Of a stretch of DNA of 64,000 nt, positions 34,494 to 45,296 are shown in pieces. The stretch is from Bryum argenteum (lineage: Eukaryota; Streptophyta; Bryopsida; Bryales; Bryaceae). A model generated the notes under the pieces. That model searched no databases, was not told where the DNA came from, and worked only from the letters and a program-made list of their open reading frames with translations. The position numbers and the translations under genes were made by a program. The stretch is from assembly GCA_037043015.1 (NCBI GenBank), contig CM073328.1, forward strand, positions 1,413,409 to 1,477,408, read 5' to 3'. Position 1 is the first letter of the stretch. Each line of letters starts with the position of its first letter.

Positions 34494-34856
34494 TAATCTG
34501 CTAAGTACTACCGAAACACCCAATTTTGGTCGGAATGGGGACCAAATGTCGAACTTGGCACCAAATCTTTACTCTAAGATTGAACTGGGGAATAAACTAA
34601 AAAATGCATGATTTTGATGATATTCTAAGTTTGGTCCCTAGTACAACTTGGTGCCCAGTCCGCAACGTGATGCGTGGAAGACCGAAGGAGCACGGTTGTT
34701 GTTCATCTGTGTGTGAGGGTCCCTAGTTACATCTGGTCCCCAGTTTGGTGCATTTGGTCCCGAGTCCGTTCTACTTAGCGGATAACTCAAAAGAGGGCAC
34801 GAAACGACGGATTGGGGACCAAATGGGTCCAAAATGGGGACTACTTAGCAGATTTC
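34494..34856. mobile_element. MITE with AATCTGCTAAGTAGTCCCC inverted repeats
   Basis: The left end AATCTGCTAAGTACTACC and the right end GGGGACTACTTAGCAGATT are inverted repeats. The interior is rich in GGGGACCAAAT / ATTTGGTCCCC words in both orientations, so the element is largely palindromic. No coding sequence. Confidence 0.7.
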
Positions 34857-35329
34857 TGGAAATTTATTAGCCTTGACTCCCCATGTAAAGCGTCCCTAAG
34901 GTGTTCTTACCTTCGAGAGTCCGAGGAGATCTAGACCAATGGAATAGAATGTGTTGTCGTATTTATAGATGAAAGTGCTGGGATATACCAGACCACAGCA
35001 ATCCCTGGTTTGCCATTTCCAGAGCAAAGTAAAAACTAGACCCTAAGAATAATAATAAATTCTCATTCTCTCCTCAGATGAGGGGGCCTATTTTGCAACG
35101 CCAGGTACTCAAAGTCTAATACCATAAGTGGCACCCTCTAATATCCACAAGCGTTGTTCATTTTGCACATCAAAGGAGACCAAATATTTGGAAGACTCGA
35201 GATTATTTCTTTGGATATTTTTTAATAATTTTCCACTCAATTTACAGCTGAATTTTAATATCCATTTAAGTGTTGTAATGATTGGTTTAACCCCTAAAGT
35301 CGAGATTGACCACATTGTGGTGTTGATAA

Positions 35330-35762
35330 GGGCCCATTCCCATGTAAGACCCGTTTCCGTATTTTCACTGTAGCTACCCGTATTCTTTCACGGGTTGTTT
35401 CTCATCACAAGTTGCTTTCCATGTGAGACTTGTCATGCTTGAAAATAAGCAGGTGGTGGACAAAGCTTTTGTATTACTCACTGTCACCCCATTCTAAGAT
35501 GAAATTGCTAGTGACTAGGACAAAAGCTTTGCTCACCACTTGCTTATTTTCATGTAAGTCTGAAGACAACATCTGTTGGACATTGTCTTTGTATTGCGGG
35601 AGCCGGTCATATTTCAAGGGCCTCCCACCTCCCCTTGGCAAGCCCTTGGAATATTAAGGGTTCCCGTGAACCAATTAATGGTTGGGTTACATGGGAATGT
35701 TCTGCTTTTTTGAGACACCCTCTTCAATTTTATGAGTAGGGGTCTCACATGGGAATGGGCCC
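35330..35762. mobile_element. Tourist-like MITE (PIF/Harbinger) with TAA target duplication
   Basis: The ends GGGCCCATTCCCATGTAAGA and TCTCACATGGGAATGGGCCC are inverted repeats with one mismatch. Both are flanked by TAA in direct orientation (35327-35329 and 35763-35765), fitting the TWA duplication of PIF/Harbinger. A second, inner inverted repeat pairs GAAAATAAGCAGGTGGTGG (near 35440) with the complementary stretch near 35545. 433 bp, non-coding. Confidence 0.8.
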
Positions 35763-36121
35763 TAATTATGCTATTTTTGCAAAAACTCAAATTTTGACTT
35801 AATATATTTTAAGATTTGTATGGTGAAATTTAATAGTACATGTTCGATGGTTCAAGGGAAAAAGAAAGCATAAACGGGGTTGTACTACATTAAGAGTTGA
35901 AAATCTTCATGCATTTTGAACCATTATTTTACCCCCAATGACATAAAGCTCTCGTTACAACAAAGAGTAAAATAGGTATAGTTAAAGACCGTGAAGTTTT
36001 TTTTATGAGGAAAAAGGTGGCCACCATACTAGTCCATGGAATTACCTATATCCAACTTTGTTAGTAAAAAGATATTATAACAAAAAAGATAAATTAATTG
36101 CTAGTCAATTGATCAGTTAAT

Positions 36122-36611
36122 CTCAATTTCGTTAAAATGACGTTATTTGAGGTGTTATTTTGTCAAAACCCTAACGTGCCATCTTGACCTGTGTGCTAAA
36201 ACGTGTCATTTGAAAGACATATTTTAAAACTCGAGTTTTAAAATAATTACGCATGTAAAATGACATGTTTTTAATATCACGCACGCTCTCCATAATATCA
36301 ATTGATTTCTATAATATAATAAAAAATTCCCCAATATCGTCAAAAGTTCCCTAATATCACACATTTTGATGGTTTTTAACTTTTGAAAACAGGTCAAAGT
36401 GCAATAATTTTGAACTGCGATTCAAAAACATTGTTGTTTTTGAAAGGCCGTTGAAAAATATGTTGTCAAAGGGCAAATATTTCTCAACGGCCGTTTAAAA
36501 CAACAATGTTTTTGAACCGCTCTTTAGAAATATTGTTCTTCAAGGTCAAAAAGTGACAAAAACCTTGGTTATTTGTTTCCTTTTTGCACCCCAAAACACA
36601 CATAATTGAGG
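36122..36611. mobile_element. MITE with CCTCAATTTCGTTAAAATG inverted repeats, copy 2
   Basis: It lies in the opposite orientation to 33163-33578 and shares its interior blocks (AACAACAATGTTTTTGAAC, GATATTATGGA, CATGTCATTTTRCA). It is somewhat longer (490 bp) because an internal GCCGTTSARAAATAT block is repeated. Confidence 0.75.
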
Positions 36612-36974
36612 TTGTTTTTTATTTCCACTTAAACTCCTTTATGTTGTAGAGATAACCTGGACTCATCAAGTCATCATATGATACAAGCATGATTACATAT
36701 GATTCTATGTATTGATTATAATACACTCTTGGATGAGATTGTAATTTTTACCATCAAATATACCTTATGTGGATTCTGATTCAACAAATCTGGTCAAAAA
36801 CACACTTCAGAGAAAGAAGTTGTGTCTATTCAAAGTTTCAACCGATGATCAAAAATATCAAATTCAAATTGGGGACATCTATGCATGAGAAAGGAATAAC
36901 CTCTTCACTAATGTAACAAAGAAAATCATAAGGGTATTTTTGTGAAGTCAAAACATTTTCAATTCCTTGTTTTG

Positions 36975-37675
36975 ACGTAAAATATCGTTCACAAGTCGAC
37001 CGCTAACACCCGCCTCCTTAGTGTGCACAACACGTCGTTCAATTGTTGACCACTAACACCGCCTCTGTAACGTGCACGACACGTTGTCCAATTGTCGACC
37101 ACTGAGACCGCCTCCATAGCGTGCACGACACGTTGTTAAATTGTTCACCACTAACACCGCCTCCACAGCGTGCACGATACGTAGTTCAATTGTCGACCAC
37201 TAACACCGCCTCCTTAACGTGTGCGACACGTTGTTCAATTGTCGACCATTGATACCGCCTCCATAGCGTGCACGACACATTGTTCAATTATTGACCACTG
37301 ACACCGCCTTTATAGCGTGCACGACACGTTGTTCAATTATCAACCACTAACACCGCCTCTTTAACGTGCACGACATGTTGTTCACTTGTCGATCGTTGAC
37401 ACCCCCTACATAGCGTGCACGAAACGTTGTTCAAGTGTCGATCACTCAAACCGCCTCCCTAGAGTGCACGAAACATTGTTTAAATGCCAACCACTAACAC
37501 CCGCCTCCTTAACGTGCACGACACGTTGTTCAATTTTTGACCACTGACACCGCCTCATAGCGTGCACGACACGTTGTTCAATTGTCGACGACTGATACCG
37601 TCGTCATAACGTGCACGACACCTTATTCAATTGTCGAGCCACTCACACCACCTCCCTAACGTGCACGACACGTTC
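36975..37675. repeat. 49-50 bp minisatellite, about 14 copies
   Basis: The unit reads roughly GTGCACGACACGTTGTTCAA, then TTGTCGACCACTAACACCGC, then CTCCATAGC. Copies start near 37022, 37072, 37121 and so on to about 37675, with 10-20 percent divergence. The unit holds short palindromes (CGTGCACG, TTGTCGACCA). Confidence 0.9.
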
Positions 37676-38659
37676 ATTTGCATCAAACAATGACTCATCT
37701 ACGTGTGCAACACATACATTTGCGACAAACAATGACTCCTAGCCTCTACATGCTCAACACGTTCAAATTCACTGTAAGTAACGCTTGAGTTGAATGTTGC
37801 TGCTTCAAATGGCTTATAAATTTGATACTTATTGGAACAACACATAGAGTCAAAAATAACACTAACGTTACAAATTGTGACATGAAAACGGAAAGGCACC
37901 TTGGGTAAGCCGTAATTCCCAAAGAGTGTGAAAAAAACAGTTCAAGTAAGCACACCTAGAAAGAAAACATAAAAAAACAAAAACAAAGATATTTTCCCAG
38001 GGAGGAGGAAGAAAGTGGTCAAAAGGACAAAAGTGGGGCTCGGAGGAAGAGAGAGGACTGGTGGTGATGAAACGAAAAAGAGCAGAAGAGCAGTAGTCAG
38101 CACGCTCGTGAGCCCTCCTCGTAGGCGAGCAGCGGCGGATATCCATTTATTCCCCTGCAGCGCCTGGCATCTGCTGCAGCCCCCATTCTCCAGCCGCACT
38201 CCACTCCACGAGCGCTCGTGAGCCTTTTTCCCTTCACAACGCTCACACGCCCACTCAGTCTCACGCACTCCCTCTCCGATCCCATTCCATTCATCACCAC
38301 CCTCCCGATCGAGCCCAACCAGCATAATCTAATCACGAGGCTCACCGCCACCGCGCGTGATGAGTAGTCGGGTTTTGCGCATTGTTTCGATTGTGCAGGC
38401 TCCCCGCTCTCGCGAATTCCTATGAGTTTCAGCCTTGCTGCGGTACTCGATCGCTCCCCAGGGGAGTGTTTCACGCGTTAGCTGGCCCCTGATCAGCCGC
38501 TTTGCATACAGCGCAGACCAAGGACGATCGTTTGCGGCATAGACTACGCGCCGCACGCCCCATCTGCGAGTTCCGATTCCATGTATACATAGTGAGGGAG
38601 GCCCCTTCTGTGCCTAGTTTGCGAGTCCGCAGAGCGATGTGAGCCCGACATCGTTCAAG
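37676..38659. promoter_or_regulatory. 5' flank and 5' UTR of the phosphate transporter gene
   Basis: GC content rises sharply from about 38040 towards the gene. The minus-strand reading frames here are low-complexity by-products. A TATA-like TGTATACATA lies at 38582-38591, about 70 bp before the 5'UTR intron donor, and is a plausible core promoter element. No established phosphate-response motif (P1BS, GNATATNC) was noticed, though the scan was by eye. Confidence 0.35.
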
Positions 38660-38789
38660 GTAGGTGTTTTAGAGGTCGGAGGCAATATCTACTGGGAGAA
38701 GTGTGCATGCGGAGGGAATTTGAGGGTGTAGCGTAGAATGGGGAATGGGTGCGTTGAACCCTACGTGTGTGGGTGATCTTGTGTGGCAG
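38660..38789 (+). other. Probable 5'UTR intron of the phosphate transporter gene
   Basis: A donor TTCAAG|GTAGGTG and an acceptor TGTGTGGCAG|G bracket 130 bp, ending 17 bp before the ATG. Leader introns are common in plant transporter genes; this one is inferred from splice-site quality only. Confidence 0.45.
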
Positions 38790-38806
38790 GGGTGAGGTGA
38801 GCGGCG

Positions 38807-40790
38807 ATGGCGATCGGTCAGGGGACTTCGGAGGTGTTGGGCGCGCTAGACAGAGCACGCACGCAGTGGTACCATTTCACCACAATTATCATCGCCGGCA
38901 TGGGATTCTTTACCGACGCGTATGATCTCTTCTGCATCAGCACCGTTGCGAGGCTGCTTGGGAGATTGTACTACTACGACCCCAGTGTGCACACGCCCGG
39001 TGTTCTTCCTCCGAATGTCGCCGCTGCCGTCAACGGCGTCGCCCTCTGTGGCACCTTCTGTGGCCAGCTCTACTTCGGTCAGTAGCACCCGATCACGTAA
39101 TTAAAATCGTGCAATGTCTTTGTTCAAAAAATGTGGTGGTGGCCATTTGCTGCACAGGATTCGGAATCGGTGAAGAAACGTATTGGGTGTTGGACTTGCA
39201 GGATGGCTTGGGGATCGGCTGGGGCGAAAACGTGTCTACGGCTACACGCTCGTGCTCATGATCATCACCTCGATAGCGTCGGGTTTGTCATTCGGGAGCT
39301 CGGCGAAGGGGGTGATGAGCACGCTCTGCTTCTTCCGCTTCTGGTTAGGGGTCGGCATAGGAGGTGATTACCCATTATCAGCAACAATCATGTCAGAGTA
39401 CGCCAATCAGCACACGCGAGGCGCGTTCATCGCGGCCGTGTTTGCCATGCAAGGTGATAATCCACTGGGAATAAGCCGTTGCATGATTGCGGAGGTTCGG
39501 AACATTATGCTAAGAATGTGATGACTGCAGGCATTGGGATTGTGGCGGGCGCGACGGTGTCCATCATCGTGAGCTCAATATTCCGCCGAAGCTATCCGTC
39601 GCCGGCGTTCGATGTGAACGAGGTCCTGTCGCAACCACGAGAAGCCGATTACGTGTGGCGAATCATCTTCATGTTCGGGTCAGTTCCTGCCGCCGTGACG
39701 TTTTATTACCGCATGCAGATGCCGGAGACCGCGCGTTACACCGCGCTCGTGGTCGGAAACAACCGACGCGCCGCGCAGGATATGGGCCGCGTGCTGCAAG
39801 TCTCATTCCCGTCGATCATCGACAACCCCGTGGAACAGGGGCGAGGTACGCACCATCTTCCTACTCCTCCCCCCCCCCCTATCACGCACTTTCCTCGCAA
39901 CTCGTAACGCAATTTCGTATCCTTAAATTGCAGTGCGCGAGTACGGGCTGACATCGAGGAAGTTCTGGCGGCGTCACGGCATCGAGCTTCTGGGATGCAC
40001 AAGCACGTGGTTCCTGCTGGACATTGCGTTCTGTTCGCAAAACTTGTTTCAGAAGGACATTTTCACGGCGGTGGGGTGGTTGCCGCCGCAGAAGACGATG
40101 AGCGCGTTGGAGGAAGTTTTCATGGTGGCACGCGCGCAGTCACTGATCGCGCTTTGCTCAACAATCCCGGGGTACTGGTTCACAGTGGGGTTGATCGACA
40201 TAGTGGGACGCTGGATTATCCAACTCGTAGGCTTCTTCTTCATGACTCTCTTCATGTTCATCATCACGTTCATGTACTATGAGCTTCGGGGTCAGCCCTG
40301 CGGCGACGACGGGAAATACTGCGGCGGCAACCACGTCGCATTTCTCGTGCTGTACGCGTTCACATTCTTCTTTGCCAATTTCGGCCCGAACGCGACCACG
40401 TTCATCATCCCGGCGGAGCTTTTCCCCGCGCGCTTGCGATCGACCTGCCACGGAATCTCGGCCGCGGCGGGCAAGGCGGGCGCGATTGTGGGCGCGTTCG
40501 GATTCTTGTACGCGGCCCAGGGAGTGTCACCAAGCTCGCGGGACAAGGGCTACCCAGACGGGATCGGACTCAAAAACGCCTTTCTGCTGCTCTCGATCAT
40601 CAATGCGACTGGATTCTTGTGCACTTTCATGTTGCCGGAGACCAAGGGGCGGTCACTGGAGGATCTGTCTGGTGAGAATGATAATGATCAGCGGCGCGAC
40701 TCCTCTGTGCTTCATCACGAGCTTGATGACAATGACGAGAAGCAAGCGTGGGACCCCGCGCTGCGGTCGCCGCGGATACCCAGCATGTAG
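38807..40790 (+). CDS. PHT1: PHT1-family inorganic phosphate:H+ symporter, 4 exons, 564 aa
   Basis: Exons 38807-39077, 39202-39453, 39531-39845 and 39934-40790 join at GT-AG sites (all phase 1) to give 1695 nt. The product is a major-facilitator transporter of about 12 membrane segments. Visible hallmarks are the MFS loop motif [10 protein letters not shown] at residues 91-100, the PHT1 signature [14 protein letters not shown] at 144-157, and [11 protein letters not shown] before the central loop. The C-terminal half has the [30 protein letters not shown] segment. It should import phosphate across the plasma membrane with protons. The C-terminal tail after [10 protein letters not shown] is acidic and cytosolic. 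Many flowering-plant PHT1 genes have few or no introns in the coding region, so three introns hint at another plant lineage. Confidence 0.95.
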
Positions 40791-41498
40791 ATCAGTGTAA
40801 CATGTAAGATTCTGTACAAAGCTTTTGCGTTCATTTTCACGGTGTCCGAGTACTCGTTTATGTTTTCCTACACTTTTTATCTTCAATGTGTTCAATGTTT
40901 GTTCTAGCGTTGATGGGAAATCACATCAATTCTGGTTAAATTGACTGATGAGCTTGTTTGTTGCATTTTGGACCTTCTTCTACTACTGAACTGAGAACTC
41001 TTGCCTTACTTTCCAAAGTGGGTTTTAAGGAATAAAAGCACTTCTATTTCGCTGTAAGGGAATGTGCCTACCGCCCGCGACTTCTGTTTTCAAATCATTG
41101 AACATATGCTGTAGTGTTGATGAAGTATCGCACCAACTTCTGTTTATATTGGTTTGAGAGCTTTCCTTTTTGTGTCTTAGTGATAAACCTGAGAGTTTGC
41201 TTGTGTGTATGATTGCCTTACGTACCTTCTAGCACTGAATTGAAAGGTTCTGCCTTTATTTTCACGATGATTAGTTGTTGCGTTCTTGTAAAGTACTCGA
41301 AGAAATCTGCAGGTGAGGGTTCAGTTCCTTGGATGCTCTATCTAAGAACAGTACGCTTGTAGCTCTGGTCAGCGTCACGTTTACGTTTTGTTGCTATCAC
41401 TCATTGTCACTTTTGGAGCCTGAATAGATCTCCTGAATCTCACTAGAAAACGATCGTGTGTCGTGAAAACGGAAAAAATACCTGCAAAACTATGAGTT

Positions 41499-41570
41499 CA
41501 AAGTCCAAGCACCTGCGAAACTATTTCAAAGTCCAAGCACCTGCGAAACTATTTCAAAGTCCAAGCAAGT
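41499..41570. repeat. 28-bp tandem repeat, about 2.5 copies
   Basis: Units start at 41499, 41527 and 41555 with CAAAGTCCAAGCACCTGCGA. Confidence 0.85.
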
Positions 41571-41675
41571 GCACCAACCAACGAGATTGTTTGTTAGCAG
41601 CCTTCGCTTATGAACTATCCACTTTCAATACCCTCCCTTCAAATATGTCAACTGAAAACGAATGTGTGATCTTAA

Positions 41676-42000
41676 CCCTCAAACGCCCAGAATAATAAAA
41701 ATAAAATTGAATGACTCTGAAATTTTGAAGAGCTAGAACTTCATCTTCATCAGTTGTTTTTTAGTTTTTTTTGAGGATATCATGTGGGTTGGTTGTAAAC
41801 CGAGTTTTCATTTTCATCTTGAGTTGTTTTTTAAGGATATCACGTGGGTTGGTTCTTAACCAAATTTAGTTTGTGTGATTAAGATTGCAAACTCATCCAA
41901 GGTGTTATGAATTAATGGCATGCATTTTAGTATACACGGTTTGTGTTTGGAATTTCAAACATGGGGCATGCAAGTTTTGTCATTGCAAGCCAAATCAATT
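41676..42000. mobile_element. Partial TTAA-type element, related to 53441-54413
   Basis: The left end TTAA|CCCTCAAACGCCCA matches the termini of the element at 53441. The following 300 bp (ATATCACGTGGGTTGGTT, GAATTAATGGCATGCATTTT, GGAATTTCAAACATGGGGCA) matches 53540-53700. The right end was not found, so this copy is truncated. Confidence 0.65.
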
Positions 42001-42263
42001 TGGTTAAATATGAAAGCCTTCAATATGAAATCCTTCCCTTTATCTTAGAGTTGCCAAAAGAAATCCATTTATCGTCTTTGAGTGTACACTTATTTGTTAC
42101 CATTCGTCACTATCTTCAACCTTATTGGACTTTGTAATTACAAAATGAAAATTATCGCCCATATATAATCACACCTACAACTTGTCATGAAGGTATTACC
42201 CCTTGGAACTACACTTCACTAGTTCGAAACTAACTCTTGAAGGGAAGTCTTTTGCATGTTTTG

Positions 42264-42361
42264 AATCGGTAACCTTATGGTAACCATGACAACACCCTGG
42301 GTAGAACGCTAATCGGTAACCTCATGGTAACCATGACAACACCCTGCCTGGGTAGAACGCT
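42264..42361. repeat. 47-51 bp tandem duplication
   Basis: Two copies of AATCGGTAACCTYATGGTAA ... GGGTAGAACGCT lie in tandem; the second has a 4-bp insertion (GCCT). Confidence 0.85.
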
Positions 42362-43133
42362 CGTGGTATCCTCACTTCCTAGGCTTCACTTGGGCTCGCT
42401 CTATAAACCCTTCATATTGTAACACATGCTCCAACTTTTTATTTTGGCTTGTATAGATTTACCTATTCATGGCTGAGAGTTTTTTTCTTTACTTTTGGCT
42501 CAGTGATAATTTGATATTATAAGGCTACTTGGTTTTGACATCAAGATTGTTCAAAATGAGAGCCTCCCTATTGTTTCGTCTCTCACAAGACATGTACAAA
42601 TTTGTAAGTGATTCATAGAAGTGAAACTAAGATAAAAAATTATGTTCAAATGAGACTTGATAATAAGTTGTTAAAATGGTACAAATTATGTGTATAAAAT
42701 GAGGACATAAAGTGTCCTTTATTGCCCATAAATGCTCAATCTCAAACTCATTGAAAGTGAACCTTACGAGCATCCTAAAAAGATTTGTATATCTTTCTTA
42801 CAATGGTATCACTTCTATATTCCTCGTATCAGAGCATTCCCTCTCAAAGTTCAAAAGTCAAGTTAGAACGTTTGAGCATAGCTTCTTAAACATATTTTAT
42901 GTCATCAAAATATATATTTTGTCGATTGAACATGCATTCTTGGCTCAAATTCATTACAAAGTTGTAGTTCACACAACTTGGGACATGCAGACAATTTGCA
43001 TTAATTAAAAAGTAATTGATGACAATAAAATTTAATATAATGTTTTGTATAGGTTATAGTAACCTAATGAAGGATTGTACAATCATCAAGAACTCTAAGT
43101 ACTTCCTTCAATGATCTCTTGAAATGATGAAAT

Positions 43134-44682
43134 CTACAAATAAGCCATCATAAACGGATGAGCTATGCTAATTAACTTCGTTGCCATTGGTTGAGACAAA
43201 GATAATCCACTCTTGAAACCTCCATGAACATGCATTGGATAATGATGACGCGCTCCAAGTTTCATCTTGGTGATACCACACTTGGTCACAATCGTTTGAG
43301 CTTTTTGCAAGTCCATGGACAACCAACGCTTATAAAGTGCAGTTGTTGCATTGGCTTTTGGCTTGGATGAAGTTGATATACCAGTTGGTGTATCCCAAGT
43401 CAACCGTGGCACACTTTTGTCTATGGTTGGTGCATAGTTCTGCATAATAAGTTTTGAGAAACTGTAAGGATGATTGATATTGAGAGGTTTTATCAACTAG
43501 ATTGTCAAGCACATAGGTATATTACTTTGTGCAGATTATAACAAGTTTTTTCTTATCAATGAAACTTGGTTGGAACATCACCTTCAAGCCGTCCAAAAGA
43601 ACATCGGCCGTAGGTGCAGAGACCACAATATTGCGGCTTGCAAGGTTGAGAAAGCCTTCTTCAAATGCCTTGTCAAACAAAGCAAGCATTGCATCATAGT
43701 AGCCGTTCACATTCAAAAGTCCCACCTACATACAAGTATAAGATTTAGTGAGATGATGATTTCCTAAACAAAACGATTCTATGGACATTGCACATGGCAC
43801 TCTCTTATTGCAAAAAGAAAGAGAAGTCCCAACTTACTGGTTTCGTGAGGATGCCAAGTTGCGCCCATGTTATGATTTCCAACACCTCTTCAAATGTACC
43901 AAATCCACCTACCATATAATCCTCAAAAATGAGATTCTTTGTTTATTTCAAATAAATATGTTCCTATGATATATATGTAACGTGCATGAAAAATGTAACA
44001 ATACTCGTACACAAAATACCTGGAAGAGCAATAAAAGCATCGGCTCGGCGTGCCATTTCTGCTTTTCGTTGATGCATATCATCTACAGCCACAAGGTCTC
44101 CAAAGGTAGCTCCACATATCTCTTTTGGCATGAGAGCTCGAGGAATTACCCTATAGTTTTCAAAGTAGTAATGCAATGGAGATGCATCAGTTGAATTGGA
44201 AACTTGTACAATCTTAATGAATGAGCAAAAACTTTGACACGCATACAACAATATACACTGAATTTATACACAAGCTTTGGTACATGCATACAACAATATA
44301 CACCAAATTTATACACAAGCTTTGGTACATGCACGCTTTACCCAACAACATGACCGCCGTTATCTTGCACGGTCTTAGCAACTGTCCCCATAAGTCCAAT
44401 GCTCCCACCTCCGTACACAAGGTCAAGGTTGCGCTTCACCTATAAAACATAATTACAACTCATTTATAAGTAAGAATCAAGTTGTGTGGAGAGAAACCTA
44501 GATGGAGGAATTGGATTAATAAGATAAAATCTTTAATCAAGAAATTCAAAAGGTTTTTCTGTGATTACCATTTCCACGCCCAATTGTTGGGCTACCTCGG
44601 AGTAGATAGCTTTATTTCCGCTACTACTCCCGCAAAAAACACAAATGCGGGAAAAGCTGACTTGGGCGCTTGTTTGATCCAT
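43134..44682 (-). CDS. LOG: LOG-family cytokinin riboside 5'-monophosphate phosphoribohydrolase, 6 exons, 287 aa
   Basis: Minus-strand exons are 44682-44569, 44439-44342, 44150-44020, 43908-43838, 43725-43582 and 43439-43134; the 864 nt stay in frame. The enzyme releases active cytokinin bases from their ribotides in the cytosol. Hallmarks are the FCGSSSGNK start (residues 16-24), [38 protein letters not shown] (the catalytic Arg/Glu region), PGGFGTFEE at 114-122, and GLLNVNGYY. Plant LOG proteins are usually about 210-240 aa and end shortly after the YxPxx...LxW segment, here [14 protein letters not shown]. This one runs on for about 85 more residues with no recognised domain. Exon 6 is placed by family fit to that segment. 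Confidence 0.88.
44239..44328. repeat. 43-44 bp tandem duplication in LOG intron 2
   Basis: Two copies of GCATACAACAATATACACYR ... ACACAAGCTTTGGT lie in the intron between exons 2 and 3. Confidence 0.9.
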
Positions 44683-44826
44683 GATGACACAAGATTAGCA
44701 GAAAAAAATCTACTCTAATTTGAACATAGGGCAAGCGGCGTGTTGAAAACAAAGAGAGAGCTAAAAAGTAAAGCACATGAGGGAACGGCAAGAAGAAGAA
44801 GCGTGAGAATAGAGACCATGTGGTCC

Positions 44827-44834
44827 TATTTATA
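44827..44834 (-). promoter_or_regulatory. TATA box of the LOG gene
   Basis: TATAAATA on the minus strand lies about 145 bp upstream of the ATG at 44682. This is a reasonable spacing for a plant gene with a short leader. Confidence 0.6.
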
Positions 44835-44865
44835 TCGTGAAGTTGGAACAACTACCGAGAATAAA

Positions 44866-44904
44866 AATCTTCATTCTCGGATTTAACCACCGAGAATGAA
44901 GATT
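44866..44904. repeat. Perfect 15-bp inverted repeat upstream of the LOG TATA box
   Basis: AATCTTCATTCTCGG and its exact complement CCGAGAATGAAGATT are separated by 9 bp. A third partial arm (ACCGAGAAT) lies at 44854-44862. The hairpin sits about 30 bp upstream of the TATA box. Confidence 0.9.
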
Positions 44905-45296
44905 CTACTACCAAGAACACCGAATTCGTTAATTTTGCACCCAAGAAGTGCAATGTACATTTGCAATCCGTTTTGACCAAAATCCTTAATTTTTTCAAAT
45001 TGGTATACCAAACCACTATCAATGTAGATCCTATCTTCGTCATGACAACGTACACTTAATAAATGTCATTGCAGCAAGCAAAACTTTTATACAAGAATTT
45101 TTAAAACACTCATGAAATTTTATCAACATTTTGGTAAGAATCGTTCATACGAGAACATGCAATTATTGCGATTTAAAACTCAAATACATTCATGACAAAA
45201 GAAAGCTTTCATTACTTTACTCCAAAAAAAACATTACATGCTTTCTCGTCACAAATCAAATATATATTTGACACCATCCAAATATATTAAAACCTA
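44905..45296. other. AT-rich spacer, no gene recognised
   Basis: LOG upstream DNA passes into the 3' flank of the large gene that follows. No terminal inverted repeat or other structure was found that would mark an element boundary. Confidence 0.5.

Larger units (their letters stand above)
40791..43133. other. Intergenic region between PHT1 and LOG, with repeats
   Basis: Both genes' 3' ends face this stretch (convergent). It contains a 28-bp tandem repeat (41499-41570), a partial element starting at 41676, a 47-51 bp duplication (42264-42361) and otherwise AT-rich DNA with no recognisable gene. Confidence 0.6.

Noticed and set aside
36975-37675. Regularly spaced repeats that could suggest a CRISPR array
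   Set aside because: The units are contiguous 49-50 bp repeats with no unique spacers, and the DNA is plant nuclear.
37942-38556. Overlapping minus-strand frames upstream of the PHT1 gene
   Set aside because: They share no recognisable domain and sit in the GC-rich 5' region of a clear plus-strand gene.
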